64,000 bases of DNA from Terebella lapidaria (Eukaryota; Annelida; Polychaeta; Terebellida; Terebellidae). A program made the translations under genes and the position numbers. The stretch is from positions 37,555,119 to 37,619,118 of the forward strand of contig OX424559.1 of assembly GCA_949152475.1 (NCBI GenBank). The letters are read 5' to 3'. Positions 43,956 to 55,588 of this stretch are shown piece by piece; the first letter of the stretch is position 1, and each line of letters opens with the position of its first letter. The notes under the pieces were generated by a model that was given only the letters and a program-made list of their open reading frames with translations, was not told the origin of the DNA and did not search any database.

Positions 43956-45674
43956 ATGTCATGTCTGGGTGACTTCTTTATACATATGGCATTAGCTTTC
44001 GTCGTTCACTTTTGGTATCGTACATATACATACATGTATAAATATCCCCGTATTGCAGGTACACGGTTAAGTTTGTTTCACATCCCAGGCATTGGACATA
44101 TGAATAAAAAAGTTATGTATCAAATACATGAATTTATCTTGATCGGACAAACTTTGAAACCGTGGAACAGACTGGCATACATATCTGAAGCTAAGTTCCG
44201 TGATGTTGTTCTGTGAATAACGAAATCTGGACAGCAACATACAAAACGGACTTTCGTCCACTTTGGTGCAACACAGCAGAAAAATCTACGCGATTTAAAA
44301 ACAATCCGTGAAAAACGCTCATTACTGAAATATGACATATTTGTCGTGTATGTCTTTGTCTTGTACCTTGTTGGTTCCTTGCTTTGTGATGTTACTGGAA
44401 GAGCGGTAGCCTGAATGTTCGGAAAACAGAAACACATTTTGTCTCCTCTCAGAGAAGGTACAGTTCTGGGGCGCTCCACATATCGATTACCGTTAATACT
44501 GGGCATGTAATCGAAACCCTAGACGCCAGAGATAATATGTCGATAATCTTCGACAATTGTCTTGGAAAACAGATAAGGTGCAGCTGTGTTTGAGACGAGT
44601 TTAATCGTGAAGATGTATGTACGGCATATTTTACATGCATGAATAGAACTTGTTGTTGAACTTGATGTGCATGGAAGTGCTACACGTTTGGACGACAAAC
44701 GTTTCCATCATGTTATACATAACATGATATATCCACTGTTTAAGCGTTGTGTTTGTGAACAGGGAGTAGAGTGGTGTAGATCGACGTAGGCAATTTGTGA
44801 ACAACTCTCCATATATCATGTATTGTGGATACAAACTATCCAACTACCGATCAGCCAACTTGACATTTGCATCTGGTGAAGTTTTTGTAATTTTATTTGG
44901 AATCCGAAATGCTGAACATTCCCTAATTGAATTGCGTTTCTAATCTCATTGTCTTGCCTTTTCCTGACACTTGACGAGTGACAGTGCTGTTTGTCGATGC
45001 AAAAACAAAAATATCATGGTGTTAGTATGGCTCGAAAAATTTCACTCGTTAAAACATTATGTTTTTGCCTCGTAAATGCAAACGCTATCAATTTATGCAT
45101 TCGCTCAATTGTCAACGACAAGCCAGCTGTGAACTAATTCCCGAAAGTAGATACATTTTCCTTAACAACTGAATAAATTGTTCTAAGAATGCTACTCGAT
45201 AATGCTAAGATTGGGATTGTGGCATTATTGACAGAATCAAAATTGAGACAGAATCAAAATGTTCTATTGCCGGTATATACATACATTTCATGTGACCTAT
45301 TATTTTCTGAGGTGCTCTGTTTTAATAGATTTGGGCTTGTAGGGAGTTCTCAATTTTTAAAACTAATATTATAGCAATGTTGATGGAGATTCGATATTCC
45401 ATAGTGATTCATTACTTAGACTGCGATTTATGTTAGACTCATTGACTTTGGGACAAGTTAGTTACATTCAGTGTGAAGGTATGATATTCCACACCACAGG
45501 GGTATCAACAATTACCTACCACCATAGAATGAGTAGGTGCAGAAACGATATCAGACCGCGATACCAATAGGTTCCTTAGTATTTAATGATATATAACTCC
45601 AACCATTGTCACAAAACTAGATGGACGTATAAAGGAAAAATAAAAGAATGAATACTACACTAGTCACTTACATC
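43956..45674. other. No gene recognised; 44850-45010 matches 21300-21480
   Basis: AT-rich. 'gacatttgcatctggtgaag', 'tctaatctcattgt' and 'gacgagtgacagtgctg' repeat text at 21.3-21.5 kb. A perfect palindrome-like 'ttatacataacatgatata' lies near 44713. No domain-bearing frame. Confidence 0.45.
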
Positions 45675-45890
45675 TAAGTGATAACGCTTAAAGTCGTCTT
45701 CCAGGCAGTTATCAACAACGTTATCATTGTTATCATTTTACACATTTCATTTCATTACTTCACTTCATGTATCCCGGAAGGCCACTCACCGACTTATCTT
45801 ACATTTACGCCCATACACAAACATTTACACCTAAACATAGATCAAGCGAACGCAGTTGGATCGATAAAAATAATTTCTTAAATCCGAAAC
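45675..45890. repeat. Duplicated block, partner of 63475-63690
   Basis: Common order of words: 'tgataacg.t.aaagtcg', 'gttatcaaca', 'tgatgtatcccgg.aggcca', 'cttatcttacatt.ac.gcc', 'ataaacatt.acacc' and 'tcaagcgaacgcag.tggat'. Moderate identity, same orientation. Confidence 0.6.
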
Positions 45891-45919
45891 TGACTTTGTC
45901 CTGTAGATTCTCAATTCAC

Positions 45920-46215
45920 ATGCAATGATGAATATAAGCATCAATTACCACCAATACAACTAAATTTTAATGATGCCAATAGCAAACGTAAAATACAACA
46001 TTTTGCAATAAAAACAAAGCCTGACCAATTAGCGTATCCGAAGACACACTAGCGACATCAGGGGCAGACAGTGTGTGAAATTGCTTCTACTGTACACCTG
46101 ATGGAATTGGCATAAAACTGTCCAGCGACATATGAAACTAGTTTAGCAATCCGGAACATACTCCATGAATAGATACATGACAAGTACATAGATACTTAAT
46201 TATGTTAATCACACG
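45920..46215 (+). repeat. Short 'GTAAGTATCAATC' family, near full-length copy
   Basis: 'gaatataagcatcaattacc', 'gatgccaatagcaaacgtaa', 'gacatcaggggcagacagtg', 'cacctgatggaattggcata' and 'acatgacaagtacatagata' follow the longer copy at 29941-30305. Confidence 0.7.
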
Positions 46216-46503
46216 TTTATGACAACCTAATCAAGTTTATGATAACTCAAGCAAATGCACTTGGATCGACACCAAAATTTCTCAAATTATAAAAAAGTGC
46301 ATCTATATATTTATGAAATATTTTATATAAAATTTGATATTGAAATATTTATATAAGAAGTGTACTTATATTATTATACCTGATGTTATTTTCGTAAAAC
46401 TGTTCATGGACTGTTCATCTCGTGTTCTTCTTTATAGACGTGGAATCAATACCCAGTATCAAGTGGAAACTGGTTAAGCTGCCCAATAAGGAATAACATA
46501 TCA

Positions 46504-46529
46504 TGTGTGTGTGTGTGTGTGTGTGTGTG
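46504..46529. repeat. (TG)n microsatellite
   Basis: About thirteen TG units followed by an A-run. Confidence 0.95.
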
Positions 46530-46536
46530 AAAAAAA

Positions 46537-46790
46537 ATTAGTGTCCGTGAATTAGCTTGCTATCTACAGCTGTTATAAATTAGAACGGATGGTTGCGCCT
46601 GGAACGTTTGTGCCCCATGCAATATCGCAAAATGTTACACATGGTAGTCATGTATGTGTCTGCTGGCACGTAGGAAATGATCAACCACTCGGTTCCAGCT
46701 CGTGGTCGTCAATGGCCGATATAAGTTCAAGGTAATATCACTTATTACAAGGTTAATTGCGTGAAGATACAGGCACACTCTTGTAATCAG
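46537..46790. repeat. Duplicated block, partner of 59220-59480 and weakly 54893-55080
   Basis: Shared with 59220-59480: 'attagaacggatgg.tgc', 'ggaa.gt.tgtgcc.catgcaa', 'aaccactc', 'aagttcaaggtaatatc' and 'ggttaattg'. 54930-54950 keeps 'aaatcagaacggatga'. Confidence 0.55.
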
Positions 46791-47417
46791 CATGTGATGG
46801 GTATTGACAAACCGGCGCTCCTCGTAAGTACCTCAGCTTCGTACCACAATGGTGAGGAGCAGACCCAGGTTCCTGTATCGCTATAAAGGCATGACAGGTA
46901 CTGCGGTGGGACCGATACTCCAACACAATGGGGACAGGCATACAGCATGTGGTTGTTCCATTGTCATGTAGATATCACTGTACCTAAATTCTTTACTGGA
47001 CAGTTTCAACTGTAGAAATAATATTTGAAACGTACAGGTCAGCCAAATGACAATTTTCCAACATAAACACACAATCGCTGATGAACAGAATTTCAGTGTC
47101 TTGTTCTCATTGCGACTGCAATGATGCGTTTGTAATATACCATATTTATCAGTATCATTTGCATGCGCAATTGAGAGCGGTCATTTATTCGCGCGAAACC
47201 AAATTTGCTGGCTTTAACGTGATATTACTACACCGAACGTCATTGTTTTTTTTTCCCAACCATGTGTTTTATACATTATGATTACTCAACAAATCATCCA
47301 ATATTGATTAAAATAGCGTTTGAAAGTGTTTATTATCTCCGATATCAAAGTATAGAATCTCAGATCACAACTATGCAATGGACCACACTTCTAGACCATG
47401 AATTGTGATTCTTTTTC
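46791..47417. other. No feature recognised
   Basis: AT-rich unique-looking sequence; no gene. Confidence 0.35.
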
Positions 47418-47600
47418 AGTCGCTATCTTCAACCAATCGAATTCATTGCCCTATCCAGCAATGAATATAAACGATGCCATTAAGTTGTGCATTGATCCCA
47501 CCATTTGATATCACGAGGTTATCTGCAGTTTCCAGGACATTGATGTTTTCTGAATATTGTCAGTACTGCCAATCTGTAAAATTTGTTAATGGAAACTTCG
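47418..47600. repeat. Duplicated block, partner of 60308-60450 (and weakly 50376-50440)
   Basis: 'cagcaatgaatataaacgat', 'gccattaagttgtgcattga', 'ttccaggacattgatg' and 'gtcagtactg' correspond to 'caggcaatgaatatctagga', 'gatgctttcagga' and 'gccagtactg' at 60.3 kb; 50376-50440 keeps 'gcaaatgaatataaatgtta'. Confidence 0.45.
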
Positions 47601-48829
47601 TTATTGGCAACAATGGAATGAAATGAGATAACGTTCAAGCTGTGTAGCAAACATCTAAAAATAGCAAACACTGGTCCCGTTGCATTACCTGAGAAATAAT
47701 AAATCATGCAACTTAAATTGCACCTTTATTCTTGAAAGTATGTACCCATGTACTTCGCATTCATCTTTTTTACGTCGCAACTCTATCATATGCCCCGTTT
47801 TGTGAGGACAGTGGTCAATACACTTGCCTCGTACAAAATGTAACTCGCAGGTTCCTAATATGAGTCAGGCCACTGGCTTTGTTTTCCTGGCTCTAGCGCT
47901 ATGCAAAATTACAGTTTATTAGAATCAATGAATAAACATGTCAATATTCGACTCACTTAAATGTGCAAAATGCAACAATTTAAGGTTACCCTTTTTTGAC
48001 AGAATATTTTCTATAGGAATAGTTTCCATTAGTAATCGACAACACATACCGAAGTTCAGAAAGTGTGTGGTGGTAATATGGACTAAACAGCGAATACTTT
48101 AGTTTTCGTGAGCATCCATCACTTGTTTATCAGTACACATGGCACACATATCTGTATTTATAGATGTCCTCGAGATTATAGTGCCATATAGAATTTCTGT
48201 AATCAGCATGCTATCTGGTGTGACACGTTTGCGGGGGTGTGCATGCGCGAGTGTGTATTGTTCTGATAATATAACTTATGTAACTTTTGTGAATTATTAT
48301 TCTAAACCAGCCCAAACTTAATGCACTAGTCTACCGTTTAGTTGACAGTTGTATGGTAGACACACGAATGTACCCATATACAAAATACTAGTCTTTGTTG
48401 TTCCCTAGACCACCATTAAATAACATAACGAGTCAAAGAAATAAGCAAGTGAAACTCGATCGCACTGGATGAGAGTCTATTTTAGAGCAATGGCGTGAAC
48501 TTGAGTAGCGAAAGCGTGATTTTTGGGTAGCAAATGCGTGACCTTATGCCTGTCATCTATTGTTTTTTGTGCTGGGAACAAATGTATCACATGTTAAGAA
48601 GGGTGGCAATTGATGCACACGTAGGGGGCTAGTGCTGCCCATGTATTTTTCAACATACACCTTAACGGCTAGGAGATAAAAGTAATGGTATTTGAATGAG
48701 ACTTAATTGTTTAATTTCCAATTTCTTTTTTTTTGAAGAGCACAATGAAGGCTGCTGGAGAAATGTATCGTGTTTTTAAGTTGCTGTTCTGAACCTTCAA
48801 GGTCAATATAGGTAATATTTAGTGTCACC
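47601..48829. other. No gene recognised
   Basis: AT-rich; the frames are short and unrecognised. Confidence 0.4.
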
Positions 48830-49060
48830 GGCGAAACGCCACATATGATTTTCAATGTTTCAAAGTTCTTTCCTGAAAAATTGTAGGTTTTTACTCCATA
48901 CAGCTCCCATGATGAACACAAAGTGCTGCATTGACCTAACAAGTGCATCTTCGATCGTTTAATGCTGCTATATACATATATCACTTTAGTCGTGATCTTG
49001 AGATTTCCCACTCAAGGTCATTTGAGATCAAATTCATGGACCATTGAAGATCCACCATAC
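48830..49060 (-). repeat. Fragment of the modular hairpin-ended element
   Basis: The reverse complement contains 'gatctcaaatgaccttgagt', 'gggaaatctcaagatcac' and the 'cttggtg/ttatgttcatcatggga' module found in copies B and D. The ends are absent. Confidence 0.5.
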
Positions 49061-49777
49061 GATCACAATTATTGCGTTATCATCAGTGGTTGATATCAAT
49101 AAAAACAGGACTTTTGTTTCATAGCAATTTTTTGTTTTCTATACTTGTATACTCGAGAATAATACTCGATACGTCATATCTTTTTCAAATAATGAAATAT
49201 GGTTTTGAATTGAATTTCAGTCAAAGGAGAGGAAATACTACCAGTATCAATCCAATGGATTTATTCTTGTTCTTTCGTTACGTTTATATTCAAAATATAT
49301 TCTCTCGCGGGTTAATTTCTTGGACAGTTCTTTGAAGGAGGTAGGTACACTTTGATGTAACAATTTTTTATTTTACTATGAATATAGGTAATATGGTATG
49401 GTTGCCATTATAGCTTCGTCGTTGTAGTTCATCATATCAAACTAATTCAATTGAAGTCCCTTGGGTAGGAGGCGTAGTACCTAAAGACCGAAGCATTCCA
49501 GTCATTCCGATATAATTTTGTTATCGCTCGTGATCGTTAATGGCTCCCCGGGGAACGTTCAATGCTGCATCCATAGAGTTGATAATTTTGCAACGCAATA
49601 CCACGAGCTTTTTGTAACTGGTAAAGTGATTTCGAGTCACTAACACTTTCTTAGAAACTAGAACGTTGTATATGACAATATTCACTGGCGATGGCTACTC
49701 GTACATATTATAGTATTAAATCGGCCCCAGAAACCCTGAGTGACAATGATATGAAGTATGATATGAAACACGCCCCT
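49061..49777. other. No feature recognised
   Basis: AT-rich; no gene. Confidence 0.35.
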
Positions 49778-49846
49778 TAGCAGGCTGGAATTCGAACCCA
49801 GGACCTGTTGGTCTGCAGCCTAGCGCGCTACCACAGCTCCCCCCCT
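49778..49846 (-). repeat. tRNA-Cys-like SINE head
   Basis: The minus strand reads GAGCTGTGGTAGCGCGCTAG (A box), CTGCAGACC with anticodon-like GCA, and GGGTTCGAATTCC (B box), following tRNA-Cys(GCA). The acceptor stem does not pair well, so it is a SINE head or tRNA pseudogene rather than a working tRNA. A sister copy is at 55518-55588. Confidence 0.65.
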
Positions 49847-51054
49847 CATTACATACCGATGTGTGACGTCATTTTTGGTTCTAAACATGTGCACAGCCTT
49901 TGTTTCAACTGGGCAGTCCCATTCAATTCGATTTGTTCAGAACGAATATGCAGATTAAATCTTTTGTCAAATGACAATACGTCATGACCATATGCAAATG
50001 ACATTCTTTCGAGTGTGATCACCGATCCAGACCGAGCCTTTAGGCGAGCCCTGGATTCGGTGACGAGTGCTGAGAAAACTGATGATCGCGCTGGAAAAGA
50101 ATATCATAATTTATGCACTTTCTCGCACGAATACAATTAAAAAATATAACCAATGGTCACGAAATCTATTGTTTTCATGACACTTGTGCTGGGATAATTT
50201 CCTCCCGGAACTGGTGTCACCATTGTGAAGTCACAGCAGAGTGCGAGAAATCAGCTCTCTGTATGCCACACAATTTGTTCCGGTTTGGCCGAGCTGATAC
50301 TTGAGCAGTATCAACCTGATTATGCTTGACTGAAATAAATGAATGATTTGTCTGAATATCAAAGCTCTTGGCGAATTACCAGCAAATGAATATAAATGTT
50401 ACCATTGTGACCCTAATGCATTGACGGAAGAATAAATCATTGCTACCCCCAGGAGTCTTTCTCTGTTATGAAATCCCCTTCATGTTGCAAATATCGCTTT
50501 CAATAGCATTAAAATAAGTATTGCTGGCTCGAGAACAATATTCAACAGACTGCAGGTTTTTAATGATCCTAACAACTGCTTTGATGAAATAGTCTAGCTC
50601 GGTTACATATGCATGATTTGTTACCTAGTATGTATGACTTCTAGTTGATCAAATGTATGATTTATTATCTCATATGTGGTTTGGGTTTTCATACGTATAA
50701 ACTAATATCTCATATGTATGACTTATAATTGTGCTGAAATCTGTACTGATCACACAAAATGCAGTTGTTTCAGATTCAATGCTGTCAGAAAAGATTTTGA
50801 ATGACGGTCTCACAAACTGGGATTTTCTAATCAGATGAACAGTGTGTGCGAAAACTTTCGGAGACTGTCAGACATTTTGACTGATGTGTTTGAGCTTCAC
50901 ATCAGACATTTTTATAAATTGTCAGACAAAAATTGTTACTGATGAAACAAGTGCTCAAAATGAATGAAATAACCCATTGGCATCTTCGATAAACATTCTT
51001 ATTGTCAAAATTTACAGACAAGTGTTGTAAAGTTTCAGTTTCTCTGAAACGTGT
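49847..51054. other. No gene recognised
   Basis: AT-rich. Degenerate 'catatgtatgacttat' repeats at 50580-50720, and 'gtcagacatttt'-type words three times at 50870-50935. Confidence 0.4.
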
Positions 51055-53965
51055 TTACTGTTCTGTTTGTTCAGGCTGTTCCAAATCTGACTCAGAGTCA
51101 CTGTCACTGTCTGTGTCCTCCTCAACAGACTCATCAGTGTTCTCCTTGTTGGCGTTGCTGGGCCCTGCCTCCTGTGTTGCCCGTTGGTCTTGACCTTGAC
51201 CCAACAGCCTCTTCTTGGCTGGTTGACGCTGGTATAACATCCTCCGCTGCTGGCCAGAAGGTGTCACCTGAGAATATAGCAGTGGAAAATATGGAAAATG
51301 AAATGAGCATTATGTGAATGGGTTTGCAGTTGGTGAAATACAATATCACATTCACGTTAGAAGGTATATATTTGGTTTGTGGCTAAATATAGAGCCACCA
51401 ATTTTCGTGGCTAAAAATATACTTTGTAATGCAATTGAAATAACACAATTCAACTTACCATCCATTCAACGTATCTGTTGATGGTCTCATCAGGGTCATA
51501 GTCAGCTAGAGCAGGGGAGTCCAGCTTGATGGTCAGCAGGCTGCTAAGGCGCTCGTTACTCAGCCTTGTCCTGCGATCATCCTTTACCAACTTGAGCTGA
51601 CTGAAAGCACGTTCATTGAAAACGGATGTAGGTGATCATCCTTTACCAACTTGAGCTGACTGAAAGCACGTTCATTGAAAACGGATGTAGGTGACATAGC
51701 TAATACCAGGTCGACCAGCTTCAGGATGTTGTCCACATTCAAGCCTGTCATTGCTCTGTCAATGTCCCTCCATGATTGGTTCGATATGTCTGTGCTGTAG
51801 GTGTGAGTATGAGTAAGTGCAGTTTGAATTCGCTAGTTTTGGAAAAAATAAAAACATTTGGTTTCAAAAAGGAATATGGAACTAAATTTCAGGAAGATGT
51901 TTTTACCGGTAATAAATATAATCACCTTCGGTACATGAATGTCCGGAGCATCTGCCATTTTGCCAACAGGTCCTGCACGGAACAGTCAAGTCTGGCATGG
52001 AAGCGTGCTGCCATGACTTGCACATCATCTTCGCCGAAGTCTGATACAAGGAAAATATATATTTTTTTAAATTGAACAATTTGGGTACATTTAATATCCA
52101 CAAATAAAAACATGATTAGTACTGGCGTAGGTTAGAGAACCAGAAAATGAAACCGTGTTAGAATTCTGAAAAACGAAGTGAATAAAACTGAAAACTTGTC
52201 TGTAAAACGAAGTGAATAAAATTGAAAAGTTGAAACATAGCACAAACTTGGAAGGAGGTCAGGGATTGGGGTCAGGGGTGGGAGCAAAGATCAATACATT
52301 CAAGTAAAACAACTAAAACAAGACTATTGTCATGAATGGTTATGGTTGTATGGTGTTAACCTGGAGACACAACAGTAGGCCATAGCCTCAAACTTGCAAT
52401 GCTCGTGCTTCTGTTCAATGAAGAATCAATATCTTGGAACCGATCAGTCAAGCATTTCAACAGTTTGTCGAGAAGACTGACTTTGTATTCCATTTTGGGC
52501 TTTTGTCCCTTCAATGCCAAACCCACAAATGCTGACTAATCTAATAAGTTTTGGACTTGGGGACTATGCCTGTAAATTGAGTTCCATTGGGCACGTGAGC
52601 ACCCCCCCCCCTCCCCCCAAGAAAATTAAAGGGACTGTCAAATTGTTAGCACATTGTAGACAGGAACCTTAGTATATAATGTAAGTATCATCATTATTTC
52701 TCGGTTATGAACTATGACCATCTGAAATATGTACTTCTGTTTCATTTGTTCCAGCAGGTCCTTGGTTACGTCTGTGAGGCTTCCAACGTCACACAATACT
52801 GACTGGTTTCTGCAGCCAGAGGGAGAGGGTGCTCAGGGGTTCGATGATGTCCTGTATAATGAAAGATATGTGATTTATTTAAAACAATTTATTGAATTTA
52901 TTATTGTACATGTCAAACATCTGTTATATATTTGTTACTATTTATTGAATGTGTCATTGTTATTTGCAGAACTATTGTTAATTTTTGTGATATGTAATTG
53001 AATAAATTGATTGTCGTGTTGTACTGTTCTTGAATTGTTCCATTTATTATATATACATTTTTTTTTATAATACAGTTGTACATTATTGCACACTTGAAAG
53101 TTGAAACTGTTGACTTTTATAATCTGATAGACTGATACTGACTCTGAGTAACAGCATGCAGGCAATGGTCATCAGTTTCTTTAGTCCTTCGGCTTTTGCG
53201 GACTGGTGGGACACCGTTGTGAGGTGATTCACAAATGCCGGAAAACCTTTATAAATGAAAGTTCATTATATCATAATCATCAATCTTGTGATGTATAGGT
53301 TAGAAGTCAAGCCAATATCTTTCGATTTGCTAAACAAACTTTACTTATACTGATCAGTGACCACTGAAATATATGCACCTTTGATGCAACAGGCGATTGC
53401 CCTCTTTGTATGATTCATCCTTCCTGTCACACATATACGTGTAGAAATATGTACTGTCATCTGCAGTACTTCGTACGAGTTCCGGAGAGACTTCCTCATA
53501 CTGGCACTCTTGTAGAAACTGTACCGTCCGCTTAGAAGCGTGATCACTTTGTCATATGACTTAACGTTTTTGTTTGCGTCTTTGTAGGCCAATTCCGGAC
53601 TGTGGCACAGACAGGGTACGACATTGAGACCTGGGTATTCGTTTGTCAGTAACCTTCCTATGCCCCTATATTGCCCCATTATGTTCGAGGCCCCATCACA
53701 CACAAAGCCGACAAACTTAGGCATGCTCTCTAGGAGGCCGAGCTCTCGAATGGTTGATTGAATTAGCCAGAGAGGTCTTCACTTTTGGTCGAATTTGCAC
53801 TAGATATGTCCTCTGTAAACAGAGAATTTTGCTCAATACAGGCCACGTTCGTGCTCCCGTCCATCGTGAGACTAAAAAACATTGGTGCCTCCTATTTCCT
53901 GCTTCAAATTCTGTTGCTCAGCTAGAGCAATATGTTCAACCAACACTGCACATGCTTTGCTATTT
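51055..53965 (-). pseudogene. Spliced hAT-transposase-derived gene (ZNF862/KIAA1586-like), frame-damaged
   Basis: The minus-strand exons match the hAT-type proteins found as ZNF862/KIAA1586/ZMYM-like host genes. Near 53770-53965: LTMDGSTNVACIEQN. 53341-53775: FVGFVCDGASNIMGQYRGIG, CLCHSPELAYKDA and NHTKRA. Near 53150-53245: PAFVNHLTTVSHQSAKAEGL. Near 52760-52855: DIIEPLSTLSLWLQKP. 52361-52530: KMEYKVSLLDKLLKCLTDRF. 51926-52040: VQVMAARFHARLDCSVQDLL. 51459-51794: the dimerisation motif NERAFSQLKLVKDD. 51055-51267: an acidic C-terminus. The last four junctions have good donors and acceptors with matching phases. Two lesions are seen: a 59-bp tandem duplication (51575-51633/51634-51692) and a two-base slip in a GTGTG run near 52780. 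It is a recent pseudogene, or assembly errors hide an intact gene. Confidence 0.8.
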
Positions 53966-54069
53966 CGAAGCCTTCACGTGGGCCCGGTTCTTCAAACTTT
54001 ATTTATTTTACAACAATTGATGAACGAGCATCAGCTTGTCTATCTTTCTATTAATATATCTTGTTGGCT

Positions 54070-54262
54070 CGGATCTTGGCGTAAGGGTGGTCATTAGTGT
54101 GGGAGGAAACCAGAGAACCTGGGGAAAATGCAGTTGCCTGGTTTGGCAACCACATAGCACCTCACATACTGCCGAGACCGGGGTTCAAACCCGCGCCTAA
54201 ACCGACTGCATTGGTGAGAAGTCAGGCCACATACGAACTGAGCTAACCTGGCAACCTATGTA
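54070..54262 (-). repeat. tRNA-derived SINE-like repeat
   Basis: The minus strand has A-box-like GGTTAGCTCAGTTCGTATGT and B-box GGGTTTGAACCCC. The rest includes the complement of gtgggaggaaaccagagaac, a phrase common in SINEs of aquatic animals. Confidence 0.6.
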
Positions 54263-54566
54263 GGGCCCGGTTCTTCTCATGGTCTACGACTAAAATCTAG
54301 CGAGAGTTATTGGTCCTGTCATTAAAGTTACCATCTCGTTGCTGGGGAATTCGAACCCTCAAATGCGCTACGTTGTCTTTTTGTTCAACATAGTACGTGC
54401 AATACATGTACTTTATTGCGTGATCATACTTGAGCCATCCTCTCTCAACTCGCCACGCATTGATAAACTTTCGTGCATTTTTTTTCGATCGGTGGCGCAG
54501 CACCGGTGTATGATGCAGTTCAATGGACAGATCATTCACGCTTTATTACGATGTGTGGGTGTTTTT

Positions 54567-54622
54567 GTTGGAATCATCAAAATTTGGCTGTATTGGTGGT
54601 AATAGATTGATACCTACATAAA
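54567..54622 (-). repeat. Short 'GTAAGTATCAATC' family, terminal fragment
   Basis: The reverse complement reads 'gtaggtatcaatctattacc' then 'accaatacagccaaattttg'. Only the 5' end of the family is present. Confidence 0.65.
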
Positions 54623-54892
54623 ATGATTATTACGTCAGTCATTTTGAAATATCACCAGTTTTGACCGGCAGACCAATGTGTTTTCGCACACACTGCAGAT
54701 GAATACGTTTTGGGGAAACATGGGAAAGGGCGCACACTTTCGGGAAAAAAATAAATAATGTGATAATTGCTATATTGATCTTATTTTGCGATGTTACAAA
54801 CTTCTATGTGGTGAGTGGTGTGGTCGTGTTCTGATTAACTACTGAGCATGTTATTCGGATGCCATGAACAAACCTTCACCAGAGTTCAGGTA

Positions 54893-55080
54893 CATTACAA
54901 ACTACACAGCATTTTGTGTAGTATAAATCAGAACGGATGACTGATTTCAGGGTGTTAGTGTTCCAAGTAATCAACGCAGAATAACGTTGTGTTGAATCTC
55001 GCGGGTATGCCACCAATACACGTACATGGCAGCAAAGAGTTCATGTTGATTATAAAGTATTCACAACCATCCCATCATCA
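54893..55080. repeat. Weak duplicated block (see 46537-46790)
   Basis: 'tataaatcagaacggatgac' and scattered later words match 46537 and 59220, with low identity. Confidence 0.35.
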
Positions 55081-55517
55081 CCACTGGCCCATGGGATGAC
55101 TTTAGGCAACATCCAAACGGGGTTAATTTTCTAGTGGAGTCTTGTAATCGATGACCAGGTATTATCGAATAAGCAATACTGGAAGTGAAGGAAGTTGGTT
55201 ATGTTTGAGCATTAATTGTTACGAACTAAGTCGGGCGCGTTTATCACGTACAGTACGTGCATTCACTGCGAAAGTCTACCGTACTGTTTAGTTTAGTTTT
55301 TAGGCATTTTTAAAACTAAATATTTACCAGGTATTATACGCTATAGACGCGTATAATTAGTGTGTATGAATATACGCATTGTGTATATCCTGTAATGAAT
55401 CAAACAGTTTTATTAGGATGATTAGGCCTCTTGTGCACAGTATCAGCAACCGACGCTTGGGAGATCGATTGGGACAGGGAGAAAAAAGGTGATATGATAC
55501 ACGCTCGCCGAGCAGTT

Positions 55518-55588
55518 TCCCAGGTCGAGATTCAAACCCGGGACCTGTTGGTCTGAAGTCGAGTACGCAACACGAGTTACAGCGCCTT
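55518..55588 (-). repeat. tRNA-Cys-like SINE head, second copy
   Basis: The minus strand reads GGCGCTGTAACTCGTGTTGC, then GACTTCAGACCAACAGGTCC and GGGTTTGAATCTC; 'gaccaacaggtcc' is shared exactly with 49778-49846. The anticodon position is altered. Confidence 0.55.

Noticed and set aside
49778-49846. Functional tRNA-Cys gene
   Set aside because: The anticodon region is good but stem pairing is poor and a diverged sister copy lies at 55518-55588, so SINE or pseudogene is likelier.
51002-51317. Plus-strand frames rich in serine
   Set aside because: Shadows of the acidic C-terminal exon of the hAT-derived gene on the minus strand.
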